Under the pieces are notes generated by a model that was given only the letters and a program-made list of their open reading frames with translations, was not told the DNA's origin and did not search any database. Below, piece after piece: positions 43,649 through 52,318 of a stretch of DNA of 64,000 nucleotides; the first letter of the stretch is position 1, and every line of letters begins with the position of its first letter. Origin of the DNA: Anaerohalosphaeraceae bacterium (GTDB lineage: Bacteria; Planctomycetota; Phycisphaerae; Sedimentisphaerales; Anaerohalosphaeraceae); assembly GCA_037479115.1 (NCBI GenBank), contig JBBFLK010000006.1, positions 38,377 through 102,376 on the forward strand. The letters are read 5' to 3'. Both the position numbers and the translations under genes were made by a program.

Positions 43649-44140
43649 CTTCCCCCGGGCTCACGCCCGGGGCTACTTATCCTGCCGGACGTTACGAGCT
43701 CGCCCGCAGATTCTTTTGAGCCCGCGACAGCGGGCGCCATAGAATAGCCACGCCCGCGAGGGCGTGGAAAAAGGACGAAAGCGCCCATCCCCTTTCCCCG
43801 GGCTTACGCCCGGGGCTATATCCCTCGCCGAGCCTTCCGACACTCGCGCTCGGGGCTATCTTCCTTGTCTTTTGAGCCCGCATAAGCGGGCGCCATAGAA
43901 TAGCCACGCCCGCAAGGGCGTGGAAAAAGGACGAAAGTGCCCGTTCCCTTTCCCCGGGCTCACGCCCGGGGCTAATACCCTCGCCGGGCCCCGCGGCTAA
44001 TGCATTTCCGACTTTTCCTCATTATTCCCGCTCCTCCTTCGTCATTCCCGCGACTTGTTCTCCGCAGCTTCAGCGAAGGAGAAAGGCGGGAATCCAGTCC
44101 TCTTTGGCGCCCATCCCTTTTCCCAGGGCTTATCGCACGG
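43649..44140. repeat. Right palindrome mosaic next to the transposase
   Basis: Non-coding array mirroring the left one in content. Family A: 43653-43672, 43796-43815, 43952-43971, and a decayed copy near 44123-44142. Family C, short-loop form: 43718-43735, 43874-43891. Family B: 43748-43767, 43904-43923. Family D: 43828-43853. Family E: 44044-44093, with a 30-nt insertion in its loop. Order: A C B A D C B A E A'. The C-to-C spacing is 156 bp. Confidence 0.9.
43952..44124. repeat. Long direct repeat, right copy (173 bp, with 30-nt insertion)
   Basis: Right partner of 42723-42865. Length difference is exactly 30 nt, explained by positions 44054-44083 lying in the loop of the ATTCCCGC / GCGGGAAT hairpin. 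Confidence 0.9.
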
Positions 44141-44168
44141 GCTATCCTGCCCCCTGCGGCTTAGGGGA

Positions 44169-45566
44169 CTAATTGTCCTGCCGGTCAGCAGCTTTGACGG
44201 CCTCCATCGTCGTATAATACTTGGCCAGCATGTTCGGCACCTCCCAATCCGGCAGCCGCCCTGCTTTCAGATAGCGCAGAAAGTTCTGCATTACCTGCGC
44301 AAAATGCGCCTCATGCCCGACATAATAGAAGTCCGGAACCAGAATCTTCCACGTGCGCTCATCAATCCTTTCCAGCCCGATTCCCGGATATTTTTTCTGA
44401 AGCGTCCGCAACACCGCTTTCTCCAAATTCCCGTGCGAAAACTTTCCCTGAATCGATTCCACATAGAGGGTGGGTTTGTACTTTTCCTGCGGTCCCTGGC
44501 GTATCACCAAATTGCATCGGCTGCCCCGCAGAATGGAATAATGCATATCCCCCGCCCCCTCCGGCGCCCGATACTCCCAACGAACACAGACGCGCGCGTG
44601 AATCCCCCGCAGGGTGTAATCCATCTGCCCGTTTGCTTTCACATAGAGCACATTGTCTTTGACATAGGGCTTCAGATACTCCGGCCAATCCTCCTGTCCG
44701 GTCACCTCCCGGAACTGTTCAGCGGTCATCGGCGTCGTCCAGCGGCGGGCCCGGAGCATTTGAATATCCCGCCGGTAATCGATCGGCTCTTCCGGGAAAC
44801 ACTCCCACTGAATCAAATCCACCAGATGCGTCGAAACATCCGCCAAATCCTCTCCGCGCTGGGCGGGGTCAAAGAACCACGCGGGCCTTCGCAGCGGGCG
44901 GCCCGCCACATATTTGAAAAAGTGATGAACGCTTTCCTTGACCGCAGCCGGCTCCTCCGGACTGCCCCGCTGCAAATCTCCGAAGACCTCCGGTATCGCC
45001 GCCAGCTCCTTCTGCAGAATTGTCGTTATCTCAAACCGCTCCGTCATAATATCATACAGCAGCACGCCGTTTTTCTCCGCGGTTCGGAACGACTCAACCA
45101 GAAGCGGAAATTTGTCCGGCGCAATCACCATGGGCTTGTCGGCCAGAACATGCAGCCCCGCCCGGACCGATTGATAAATGTAGTCGGTTTTCAGCGAGTT
45201 CTTCCCGGAAATCACAACAACATTGCCTTTTTTTTCCGAGAGCATCCGCTCCAGATAATCCGGCCCTTGATAGACCCGCTGAAGCCAGGCGGTCGGATTG
45301 TCCGTGCGCGTGTTGAAGGATTCGATGGTGCCCAGATAATTGTCCAGTTCCGGTCCGCCCGGTGCATACACAAAAACCTCCGGACTGACCTGTTCATACA
45401 TCGTCTTCTGGACCAGGGCGGCATGAAAATGCCCGGGGTCCAGCACCAGCAGCCGCACGGAGGGTTCCGGCTGTTTTTCAGCTGCCGCCCGTTTCATCTG
45501 ACACCCGGCCGTCAGTCCCGCCAGAAGCCATACCGCCGACAGAGCCAGCCAAATCCGCCCATTCAT
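44169..45566 (-). CDS. Gfo/Idh/MocA-like lipoprotein (Oxidoreduct_C type)
   Basis: Protein of 465 aa with a lipoprotein signal (LSAVWLLAGLTAGC, Cys 22). The N-terminal domain is Rossmann-like, but the usual G-x-G-x-x-G is replaced by LLVLDPGHFHAALVQKTMYE. The lysine loop AGLHVLADKPMVIAPDKFPL (DKP) and DIMTERFEITTILQKELAAI follow, then DLADVSTHLVDLIQWECFPE and a C-terminal domain like the Pfam putative-oxidoreductase C-terminal family (Oxidoreduct_C). Membrane anchoring of such an enzyme is unusual. ATG 45566 is set by GGAGG and the signal peptide; the frame extends upstream to 45788 inside the previous gene. It is the last gene of its operon. Confidence 0.83.
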   Translation of the reverse strand: MNGRIWLALSAVWLLAGLTAGCQMKRAAAEKQPEPSVRLLVLDPGHFHAALVQKTMYEQVSPEVFVYAPGGPELDNYLGTIESFNTRTDNPTAWLQRVYQGPDYLERMLSEKKGNVVVISGKNSLKTDYIYQSVRAGLHVLADKPMVIAPDKFPLLVESFRTAEKNGVLLYDIMTERFEITTILQKELAAIPEVFGDLQRGSPEEPAAVKESVHHFFKYVAGRPLRRPAWFFDPAQRGEDLADVSTHLVDLIQWECFPEEPIDYRRDIQMLRARRWTTPMTAEQFREVTGQEDWPEYLKPYVKDNVLYVKANGQMDYTLRGIHARVCVRWEYRAPEGAGDMHYSILRGSRCNLVIRQGPQEKYKPTLYVESIQGKFSHGNLEKAVLRTLQKKYPGIGLERIDERTWKILVPDFYYVGHEAHFAQVMQNFLRYLKAGRLPDWEVPNMLAKYYTTMEAVKAADRQDN

Positions 45567-45580
45567 CACTCCCTCCTTTG

Positions 45581-46963
45581 CTACAGAACGTAATTGGTGC
45601 CGTAGGGCTTGCGCTGAGGCCGGGAACGCATCGCATTGGCCTGCTCGTCCCCGACGAAAACCTCCCGAACCGGGTCCCAGGTGAGTTTGCGTCCGAGCTT
45701 CATCGCAATATAACTGACCAGACAGGCCGTGCCGGAACGGTGTCCCACTTCCGCCGGAGCCACCGGCTGCCGGCGGCTTTGAATGCACTGCAGCCAGTCC
45801 AGATGCTGCTCCGGGCTTTCATAGAGGTGAATCCCGTTGGACGGAATCGACGCCTGAAGAATCTTCGGGTCAGATGCCTGCAGAGGAGCCGGACCATCAC
45901 CCGGGGCAATCGGGTCGCTGGGCGTCATCCGCTCCGGACCTCGCGTCACAAAAATCCACCCTTCCGTCCCTTCAAAGCGAATTCCGTTCGGATGTCGGCT
46001 GCTGATATGCATCGCGACACCGTTGGCATATTTGGCATGCACATCAAATTCCCCATGGACATCCCACAGGCCGGATTTGGGATACTCCGCCTTTCCTTCC
46101 ACTTCGACGGGACCGGTGTATTCGGTCCCCATCCCCCAGTGAGCCGTATCGACATGATGCGACCCCCAGCCGGTAATCATTCCGCAGCAGTAGGCATCGC
46201 AGCGTAGCCAGCCGGGGCGGTCATAACTGTTCTGCGGATGAACCCGTTTTTCCGTATAATAGACATACGGGGTACAGCCCAGCCACATATCATAATTCAG
46301 GTTGGGCGGAATCGGCATTTCCGGCTCTTCCTGTCCGGCCGGGTCGGTCGGCAGGCCGATTAGAATCCGCTGAACGTCTCCGATGAAGCCGTTTCGGACC
46401 AGCTCGCAGGCCCGCTTGAAATGCGGCCAGGGCAGCTGCGAACGCTGCTGACTGCCGACCTGAAGAATTCGGCCCGTCCGGTGGATGATATCGCTCACCT
46501 GACGGCCTTCTGCAATCGTCATCGAAAGCGGCTTCTGCAGATAAATATCCTTGCCCGCCAGCGCCGCCTCCATGGCCTGCTGGGCATGCCAGTGGTCCGG
46601 CGTGGAGATGATGACCGCATCAATGCTCGGGTCGGCCAGCAGCTGCTTATAGTCGCCGTATGTCTTGACCTCCAGATACTTTTCCTGTCCGGTTTTTCTG
46701 GCATAATAATTTTCAATCCAGCGTTTGCCGTCGGCCAGACGTTTGCTGTCCACATCCGCCACCGCCACAATCCGGCAGAAATCATGCTTGATTGTCTCCG
46801 GCAGGTCGTGTCCGCGGGCGATTCGTCCGAATCCAATCTGTCCGATTTGAATCCGGTCATTCGGTTTGGTCCGCCCAAAAACCGTCGAGGGGATGAACAT
46901 CGGAAACCCCACCGCTCCGGCCGCTGCCGCCGCTGCACCTTTCAGAAAATCCCTTCGTCTCAT
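45581..46963 (-). CDS. Gfo/Idh/MocA family oxidoreductase, Tat leader
   Basis: Exported oxidoreductase of 460 aa: minimal Tat leader at the very N terminus (MRRRDFLKGAAAAAAGAVGF), Rossmann motif IGQIGFGRIARGHDL, AVIISTPDHWHAQQAMEAAL, lysine loop GKDIYLQKPLSMTIAEGRQV (QKP), and CGMITGWGSHHVDTAHWGMG in the substrate domain. It begins 27 nt after the DUF6807 gene and ends 14 nt before the lipoprotein oxidoreductase, so all belong to one transcript. AAGGAGA before the ATG. Substrate unknown. Confidence 0.9.
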   Translation of the reverse strand: MRRRDFLKGAAAAAAGAVGFPMFIPSTVFGRTKPNDRIQIGQIGFGRIARGHDLPETIKHDFCRIVAVADVDSKRLADGKRWIENYYARKTGQEKYLEVKTYGDYKQLLADPSIDAVIISTPDHWHAQQAMEAALAGKDIYLQKPLSMTIAEGRQVSDIIHRTGRILQVGSQQRSQLPWPHFKRACELVRNGFIGDVQRILIGLPTDPAGQEEPEMPIPPNLNYDMWLGCTPYVYYTEKRVHPQNSYDRPGWLRCDAYCCGMITGWGSHHVDTAHWGMGTEYTGPVEVEGKAEYPKSGLWDVHGEFDVHAKYANGVAMHISSRHPNGIRFEGTEGWIFVTRGPERMTPSDPIAPGDGPAPLQASDPKILQASIPSNGIHLYESPEQHLDWLQCIQSRRQPVAPAEVGHRSGTACLVSYIAMKLGRKLTWDPVREVFVGDEQANAMRSRPQRKPYGTNYVL

Positions 46964-46990
46964 ACGATTGTCTCCTTATCTTTTTTTGAC

Positions 46991-48019
46991 TTATTGACCG
47001 ATTTGAACTCCCGCCGAATAAGCGTACTCCTGCCAAAACCGCTCCGCGGTTTCCGGCTGGAGCGTGCCGTCATACACAATCAGCCGATAGCGCAGGCGAT
47101 ATTTTCGTCCGGGCTCCAATGTCCAGCTGTTCAGGCGAATCGGGCAGAACTCCACAAACAAGTCGCCCCGTCCGCCGTTGGCATCCGTCGGCCAGACCCG
47201 CATGGGTTCCGGATGCTCCCGATTTTCCGGATGGCTCAGAAAAACAATTCCCGCCCGCGTCCCGTCGGCAAACGAGCCGTTGACATCACACCAGCGGGCC
47301 CGCTGCCCATCGGCATCCTTTCGCGTCCGTCCCTCCGAGGTCAGCACGGTACAGTTGTCTTTGGTCCATTCCTCCGTCGCTCGAAAGCCCAGCCCCCCTC
47401 CGTAGCGATAGGCATCCAGCAGAATCGGGCTGTTCAGCACATTCCAGAAGTGGCTGTCAAAATCGACAACCCAGACGGTGCGTCCTTCCGCCTGCGCGGC
47501 AAAAGCCCCGATTCCCCAGACCTCCTCAATCGCCACCCGCCCCTGCGGAACCGCTGTAAAATCCACGTGTTCCTGACGAACCTGAAAACGCCCGCCGGAT
47601 GAATCACACAGCACGGACTCCAGCCCTGCAAACCGAACCGTCCCCTGCCCCTTGGCCAGATTCCAGAAATCCACTTCCCGCCCTTCGATATGCGTCATGG
47701 TCCAGGGATTCCAGATTCCGTAATGATGATAATGGTCCGGCGGCTGAATGCGGGTCAGCACCTTGCCGGACGGCGACCAGAGCGGATGAACAAAACCGCT
47801 TCGGCGATAAATCGGATTCACCCCCTCCGGAACCGGACAAAGCGCCGTATAGTAGCGTACAACCGGCTTGTTCCGAAACCAAAGGGTAATCGCCTCCTCA
47901 TCCTGGACCACTTTTACCGGTGATTCCATAGCTGTTTCCTGTTCTTTTTGGCCGTTGCGGCAGGCACTTATCAGACAAATCAGACAAACCGCCGCCCAGA
48001 CTTTGTTGAAAGTTTTCAT
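46991..48019 (-). CDS. DUF6807 ('PmoA'-named) family lipoprotein
   Basis: Protein of 342 aa with a lipoprotein signal (VWAAVCLICLISAC, Cys 20). The mature part matches the DUF6807 family, sometimes named methane-oxygenase PmoA although it is unrelated to methane oxidation: RYYTALCPVPEGVNPIYRRS, GFVHPLWSPSGKVLTRIQPP, DHYHHYGIWNPWTMTHIEGR, GGGLGFRATEEWTKDNCTVL and RARWCDVNGSFADGTRAGIV. The family is frequent in planctomycetes near sugar oxidoreductases; activity is unknown. Its ATG overlaps the stop of the URO-D-like gene (ATGA). Confidence 0.85.
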   Translation of the reverse strand: MKTFNKVWAAVCLICLISACRNGQKEQETAMESPVKVVQDEEAITLWFRNKPVVRYYTALCPVPEGVNPIYRRSGFVHPLWSPSGKVLTRIQPPDHYHHYGIWNPWTMTHIEGREVDFWNLAKGQGTVRFAGLESVLCDSSGGRFQVRQEHVDFTAVPQGRVAIEEVWGIGAFAAQAEGRTVWVVDFDSHFWNVLNSPILLDAYRYGGGLGFRATEEWTKDNCTVLTSEGRTRKDADGQRARWCDVNGSFADGTRAGIVFLSHPENREHPEPMRVWPTDANGGRGDLFVEFCPIRLNSWTLEPGRKYRLRYRLIVYDGTLQPETAERFWQEYAYSAGVQIGQ

Positions 48020-49053
48020 AGGGCTGCTTCCTTACAGGCATCCAGAAATGCACGCAGATTTTCCGTTGAGACACCATCGGGCACTCCCCCGCCGCAGGAC
48101 AGAATCACCCGCCGGCAGTCCGAAAGGGTCTTGATTGTATCGTGTACACATCGGCGAACCTGCTCCGGGCCGCCCTGTGCCAGTACATCCCGCGGCGGGA
48201 TATTGCCCAGCAGGGTCACCTGTCCGCCGGTCCATTCCTTCATTTCCGCCAATGAATGCTGAAAACTGAAGTTAAACAGATTAACCCCCAGCCCTGCCAG
48301 ATACGGTGCACAAACGCGCCCGTCGGCATCGTTATGGAAAAACCGCACCGAAACATTCAGACAGCCGAAAATCTCCTTCAGGTACGGCTGTGCAAACGTC
48401 TCGAAATCCGCCTTGCCCAGAAACCCAACGATGTCATCCAGAATCAACACACCGTCAATCGTATCAAAATATTTCTTCTGCACCCCCAGCCAACGGATGA
48501 TGTAATCCGTGATGATTCGCAGCAGACGATGAACCGGCTCCGGCTCCAGAGCCAGGGCTGTCAGAAACTCCGTCGTACCCATCAGAAAGGAGGCAATATT
48601 CAGCGGCCCGCGGGAAACCGCAAACCGAATCTGATGCCCGAGCTTTTCAATTGCTTTACGGTTCAGCGCCAGCCGGTTGAGCACAAACGGATTCAGGCCG
48701 TCTTTTTCCGGTTTGGGTACTTTCAGACGGTCTATATCCTTTGTCTGGTGAATTATTTTGTCCGCAAACGGCAGCTCATTGCGGTGAAATGTGCATTTCG
48801 CACCGAAGGCGCTGGGCTCTGTGCACATCCCGTATTCCGCCCAGAAGCCCGGCAGAAACATCGTCTCCGGAAATGCCTCGATTGCCCTCCGGTTGGCCTC
48901 AAACCAAACCGCATCGCTGGTAAAATAATCCAGCGTTGAAACGCCGAACCAGCCGGGCAGCCAGGGGCTGTCGATAATAAAACCAGTTGCAATCGGCTTC
49001 CTTTCTTTGCCGGCAAGCACATCCGCAAGCAGCTGCCATTGTTCGTGTGTCAT
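48016..49053 (-). CDS. Uroporphyrinogen decarboxylase-like (URO-D superfamily) protein
   Basis: Cytoplasmic protein of 345 aa with the URO-D fold: ETMFLPGFWAEYGMCTEPSA, RFAVSRGPLNIASFLMGTTE, GVLILDDIVGFLGKADFETF, VRFFHNDADGRVCAPYLAGL and a C-terminal RVILSCGGGVPDGVSTENLR, whose Cys aligns with the zinc-site Cys of corrinoid methyltransferases (MtaA/CmuA type). True HemE features (N-terminal R-Q-A-G-R) are missing, so it is not haem synthesis; demethylation of an O-methyl substrate is possible (inference). First gene of the second sugar-type operon, with GAGGAG upstream of the ATG. Confidence 0.85.
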   Translation of the reverse strand: MTHEQWQLLADVLAGKERKPIATGFIIDSPWLPGWFGVSTLDYFTSDAVWFEANRRAIEAFPETMFLPGFWAEYGMCTEPSAFGAKCTFHRNELPFADKIIHQTKDIDRLKVPKPEKDGLNPFVLNRLALNRKAIEKLGHQIRFAVSRGPLNIASFLMGTTEFLTALALEPEPVHRLLRIITDYIIRWLGVQKKYFDTIDGVLILDDIVGFLGKADFETFAQPYLKEIFGCLNVSVRFFHNDADGRVCAPYLAGLGVNLFNFSFQHSLAEMKEWTGGQVTLLGNIPPRDVLAQGGPEQVRRCVHDTIKTLSDCRRVILSCGGGVPDGVSTENLRAFLDACKEAAL

Positions 49054-49123
49054 TGGTTCTCCTCAGACGGCTCGTTTGTCCTATTTATTAATGTCTTGAG
49101 AATCTCTTTTTTTTCGGTTTTTT

Positions 49124-51883
49124 CTATTTATCGTCCGTCAGCCAGCTGTCCCCGATGGAAATATCCACCTTCAGCGGCACCTCCAGCGGCACCGCTGCGG
49201 TCATTTCTTCTGCAATCCAGCGGGCATCCTCCTGCGAACGGCTTTTCGGCAGTTCAAAAACCAGTTCATCATGAATCTGCAGAATCATTTTAATCGGCAG
49301 TTTTTCCTGCTCAATCCGTCGATGAATCCGAATCATCGCCGCCTTAATCAAATCCGCCGCCGAGCCCTGAATCACTGTATTGACCGCCAGCCGCTGGGCC
49401 TGCGAGCGGACATTCGGGTTGCGGCTGTCCAGCCCTGTAATCTTACGGCGGCGATGCAGAATGGTTTCCGCATACCCGTTCCGTTTGGCCTGTTCAATCA
49501 CCCGGTCCATAAACGAGCGGATAGACCCGTACCGGCGAAAATATTCTTCAATAAAGCGTTTGGCCTCCGCCTGCGGCATTCCCGTCGTGCGGGCCAGTCC
49601 GAACGGGCCCTGTCCGTATATAATCCCGAAATTGACCGCCTTGGCCTTCGTCCGCATCTCGCCGGTCACCTGTTCCATCGGCACCCCGTAAATCTCCGAG
49701 GCCACAAATCGGTGAATATCCAAATCCTGAGCAAAGGCCTCCCGCAGGGCGGCATCCCGGGAAAAATGAGCCAAAAGCCGCAGTTCAATCTGCGAATAAT
49801 CCGCGCTGAGAATGCAGTCCGTCTTCTTTTCCGGAACAAACGCCGCGCGAATCTGTCTGCCCAGTTCCGTCCGCACCGGAATATTCTGCAAATTCGGGTC
49901 CGACGAGCTGAGCCGTCCGGTGGCCGTGACCGTCTGATTGAACGAGGCATGCACCCGTCCGGTCCTCGGATTGACCAGCTGGCCCAGTTTTTCCGTGTAG
50001 GTATTGCGGAGTTTCTCCACCTGGCGGTACTGAAGAATCAGCGGGACGATTTCATGCTCTTCGGCCAGCTGCTCGAGGACATCCGCATCGGTGCTTCGCT
50101 GGGTTTTGCCGGACTTAATGCTCGCAAGCCCCAGCCGGTCAAAAAGCACTTCACCCAGCTGCCTGGTGGAATCAATGTTGAACGGTCCGCCGGCCAGTTC
50201 GTAAATCCGCTCTGTCAGCTCTCGCTGCATCTGAGCTATCGACTCCGACAGCCGGCTGAGTTTTTCCGTATCCAGACAAACCCCGTTCATCTCCATCCGC
50301 ATCAGCACTTCGACCAGCGGCATCTCGATTGTCTCAAAGAGCTTTTGCAGGGCAGGCTGGGCCTTCAGCCGGGCGGACAAATACTCATACAGCTGCCAGG
50401 TCACATCCGCATCCTCCGCCGAATAGGCACAGGCCGCCTGCGTATCCACCTGCTCAAAGGAAATCTGCTTTTTGCCCTTGCCGATCAGCGCGGAAATCGG
50501 GGTCGTCTCCAGCCCCAGATAGTCCCGCGCCATCGTATCCAGAGAATGGCTGGAACGGTCCGCCGCGAGCACATAGGAAGCCACCATCGTATCAAAGCAG
50601 CGTCCATCCTGCAGCCCAACCGGCACCCCGCTGTTTTCCAGCACAATCATATCGTATTTCATATTCTGGCCGATTTTATAACGGCTCTTGTCCGCCAGAA
50701 TCGGCCCCAGCCGACGGCGAACCTCCTCCAGCGGCAGATGCCTCTGCCCGGCCGGAGCCCGAACCGGCAGATACCACCCTTGTCCGGCCCGCCACGAAAA
50801 ACTCAGCCCAACCAGCTGGGCCCGCATCGCATCCAGAGAGGTAGTCTCTGTGTCGAAAGAAAACCGTTCCTGCTGTCCCAGAAGCTGCGAAAACCGCTCC
50901 AGTTCCTCTACTGTATCCACAAGAACATAGTCCCGCCCCTGCTGTTTTACCGTCGGCTGTCGACCATTGTCCTCCGGGAAGAGCGAGTCCGCAATCTTCG
51001 GTTTGGTCTGCACAGGAACCGGCTTTAAATCCATTTGAGTCAGCAGCCGTGTAAACCCAAGTTCCGCAAAAATCTTCGCCAGTTTTTCCCGGTCGCCCTC
51101 TTTCCGAGCAAACGCCTGTTTATCAAACTCAATCGGAACCTGACGATGAATGACGACCAGTTGACGGCTCAGAAAAACCTGCTCCTTAAATTTCCGCAGA
51201 TTCTCCCCCCGTTTTCCTCCGATTTCATCGGCGTGTGCATACAGATTTTCCAGCGAGCCGTACTGCTGAATCCATTGAAGAGCGGTCTTGGGACCGACAT
51301 CCGGCACCCCGGGGATATTGTCCGCCGTATCCCCCTGCAGCGCCAGCACATCAATAAACTGCTGCGGCGTAAGACGAAGCTCCTCGAGCATCTGCCTGAG
51401 GTCATAACGCTGACCGGTTTTGATGTCATACGTACAGATCCGCTCATCCAGCAGCTGAAGCATATCTTTATCTTTGGAACAGATGTACGTTTCAATTCCC
51501 GACTGAGAAGCCTTTGCGGCCAGTGTGCCGATGACATCATCCGCCTCATACCCCTCCACGCGCACAACCGGGATTTGCATCGCCTCCAGAATCTGTTCAA
51601 TCCGCTGAATCTGGGAAGGCATATCTTCAGGCATCGGGGGACGATGGGCCTTATATTCCGGATAAAGATTCACCCGAAAACTGGGGGTTTTGGAGTCCAT
51701 CGCCACCACAAGATAGTCCGGTTTTTCCCGCTCGATTAAAGACAGAAGGGCTGTCGTAAAGACAAATACGGCTTTGGTCGGCTCACCGGAGGGACTGGTC
51801 AGCGGCCGCATCGGCGCATAATAGGCCGCATAGATATGGGCATGACCATCCACAATAAATAATTTGGGCGATGATACAGACAT
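49124..51883 (-). CDS. polA: DNA polymerase I
   Basis: Full-length Pol I of 919 aa. The 5'-3' exonuclease domain (1-290; LVVAMDSKTPSFRVNLYPEY, GDTADNIPGVPDVGPKTALQ), a 3'-5' proofreading domain that looks active (FSFDTETTSLDAM, GQNMKYDMIVL, AYSAEDADVTWQLYEYL), and the polymerase domain with motif A ILSADYSQIELRLLAHFSRD, motif B RTKAKAVNFGIIYGQGPFG and motif C LQIHDELVFELP. It fills gaps in repair and lagging-strand synthesis. No Shine-Dalgarno precedes the ATG, and a TATAGT lies only 8 nt before it, so the message may have a very short leader. Confidence 0.97.
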   Translation of the reverse strand: MSVSSPKLFIVDGHAHIYAAYYAPMRPLTSPSGEPTKAVFVFTTALLSLIEREKPDYLVVAMDSKTPSFRVNLYPEYKAHRPPMPEDMPSQIQRIEQILEAMQIPVVRVEGYEADDVIGTLAAKASQSGIETYICSKDKDMLQLLDERICTYDIKTGQRYDLRQMLEELRLTPQQFIDVLALQGDTADNIPGVPDVGPKTALQWIQQYGSLENLYAHADEIGGKRGENLRKFKEQVFLSRQLVVIHRQVPIEFDKQAFARKEGDREKLAKIFAELGFTRLLTQMDLKPVPVQTKPKIADSLFPEDNGRQPTVKQQGRDYVLVDTVEELERFSQLLGQQERFSFDTETTSLDAMRAQLVGLSFSWRAGQGWYLPVRAPAGQRHLPLEEVRRRLGPILADKSRYKIGQNMKYDMIVLENSGVPVGLQDGRCFDTMVASYVLAADRSSHSLDTMARDYLGLETTPISALIGKGKKQISFEQVDTQAACAYSAEDADVTWQLYEYLSARLKAQPALQKLFETIEMPLVEVLMRMEMNGVCLDTEKLSRLSESIAQMQRELTERIYELAGGPFNIDSTRQLGEVLFDRLGLASIKSGKTQRSTDADVLEQLAEEHEIVPLILQYRQVEKLRNTYTEKLGQLVNPRTGRVHASFNQTVTATGRLSSSDPNLQNIPVRTELGRQIRAAFVPEKKTDCILSADYSQIELRLLAHFSRDAALREAFAQDLDIHRFVASEIYGVPMEQVTGEMRTKAKAVNFGIIYGQGPFGLARTTGMPQAEAKRFIEEYFRRYGSIRSFMDRVIEQAKRNGYAETILHRRRKITGLDSRNPNVRSQAQRLAVNTVIQGSAADLIKAAMIRIHRRIEQEKLPIKMILQIHDELVFELPKSRSQEDARWIAEEMTAAVPLEVPLKVDISIGDSWLTDDK

Positions 51884-51928
51884 GCTTTTTACTATAAAGC
51901 CGACCCGAAAAAATTAAAGAAAAAACTC

Positions 51929-51957
51929 TTGCATTCCGGTATGCTCCCATACAAAAT
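51929..51957 (+). promoter_or_regulatory. Weak candidate promoter for the small membrane protein / kinase pair
   Basis: TTGCAT (51929-51934) and CAAAAT (51952-51957) with a 17-nt spacer, 85 nt before the ATG at 52043. Both boxes are only partial matches. Confidence 0.25.
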
Positions 51958-52042
51958 AAGGGAAATTAAAAACGCCTCCCTGGCTTTTTCAGAATAACAT
52001 AGGTCCTAAACTTATCGAGTTCGGGTTTCTGGAAAGGTCAAT

Positions 52043-52318
52043 ATGTTTGAGGAAAGCGAACTGATCACACTCCTGATTACGCTCGGTGTCAGTTTTTTTC
52101 TGTGGGCCACCCGAAAAATTATCATTACTCTTCCCTTCTACCGTCTTTTGCTGGTCAACTTTGGCTTTTATCTGTTCTCGAAGGTTTGCACGGTTCTGGA
52201 AGGTTTTTTCTGGGAAAGCGTTCTGAACTCTCTTGAGCATATCTCTGCAATTCTGTCTTGTGCGGTCTTTTTCTGGTGGTGCCTGCGGCTCGGGACGAGA
52301 AAGGAGACCGGCAGATGA
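52043..52318 (+). CDS. Small membrane protein of unknown function upstream of a histidine kinase
   Basis: Protein of 91 aa with probably three hydrophobic segments (LITLLITLGVSFFLWATRK, LPFYRLLLVNFGFYLFSKV, HISAILSCAVFFWWCLRLG). No family was recognised. GGAAAGG stands 6 nt before the ATG. Its stop overlaps the kinase ATG by 4 nt, so translation is coupled. The kinase's own N terminus is also hydrophobic and of similar size, so the two could form one membrane sensing unit (inference). Confidence 0.75.
   Translation: MFEESELITLLITLGVSFFLWATRKIIITLPFYRLLLVNFGFYLFSKVCTVLEGFFWESVLNSLEHISAILSCAVFFWWCLRLGTRKETGR

Noticed and set aside
42593..44140. CRISPR array
   Set aside because: Repeats are perfect inverted repeats of several families with variable spacing and conserved linkers, not identical direct repeats with unique spacers, and no cas gene is near.
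49271..51028. 585-codon plus-strand frame opposite polA
   Set aside because: Antisense to conserved polymerase and exonuclease motifs; no family features.
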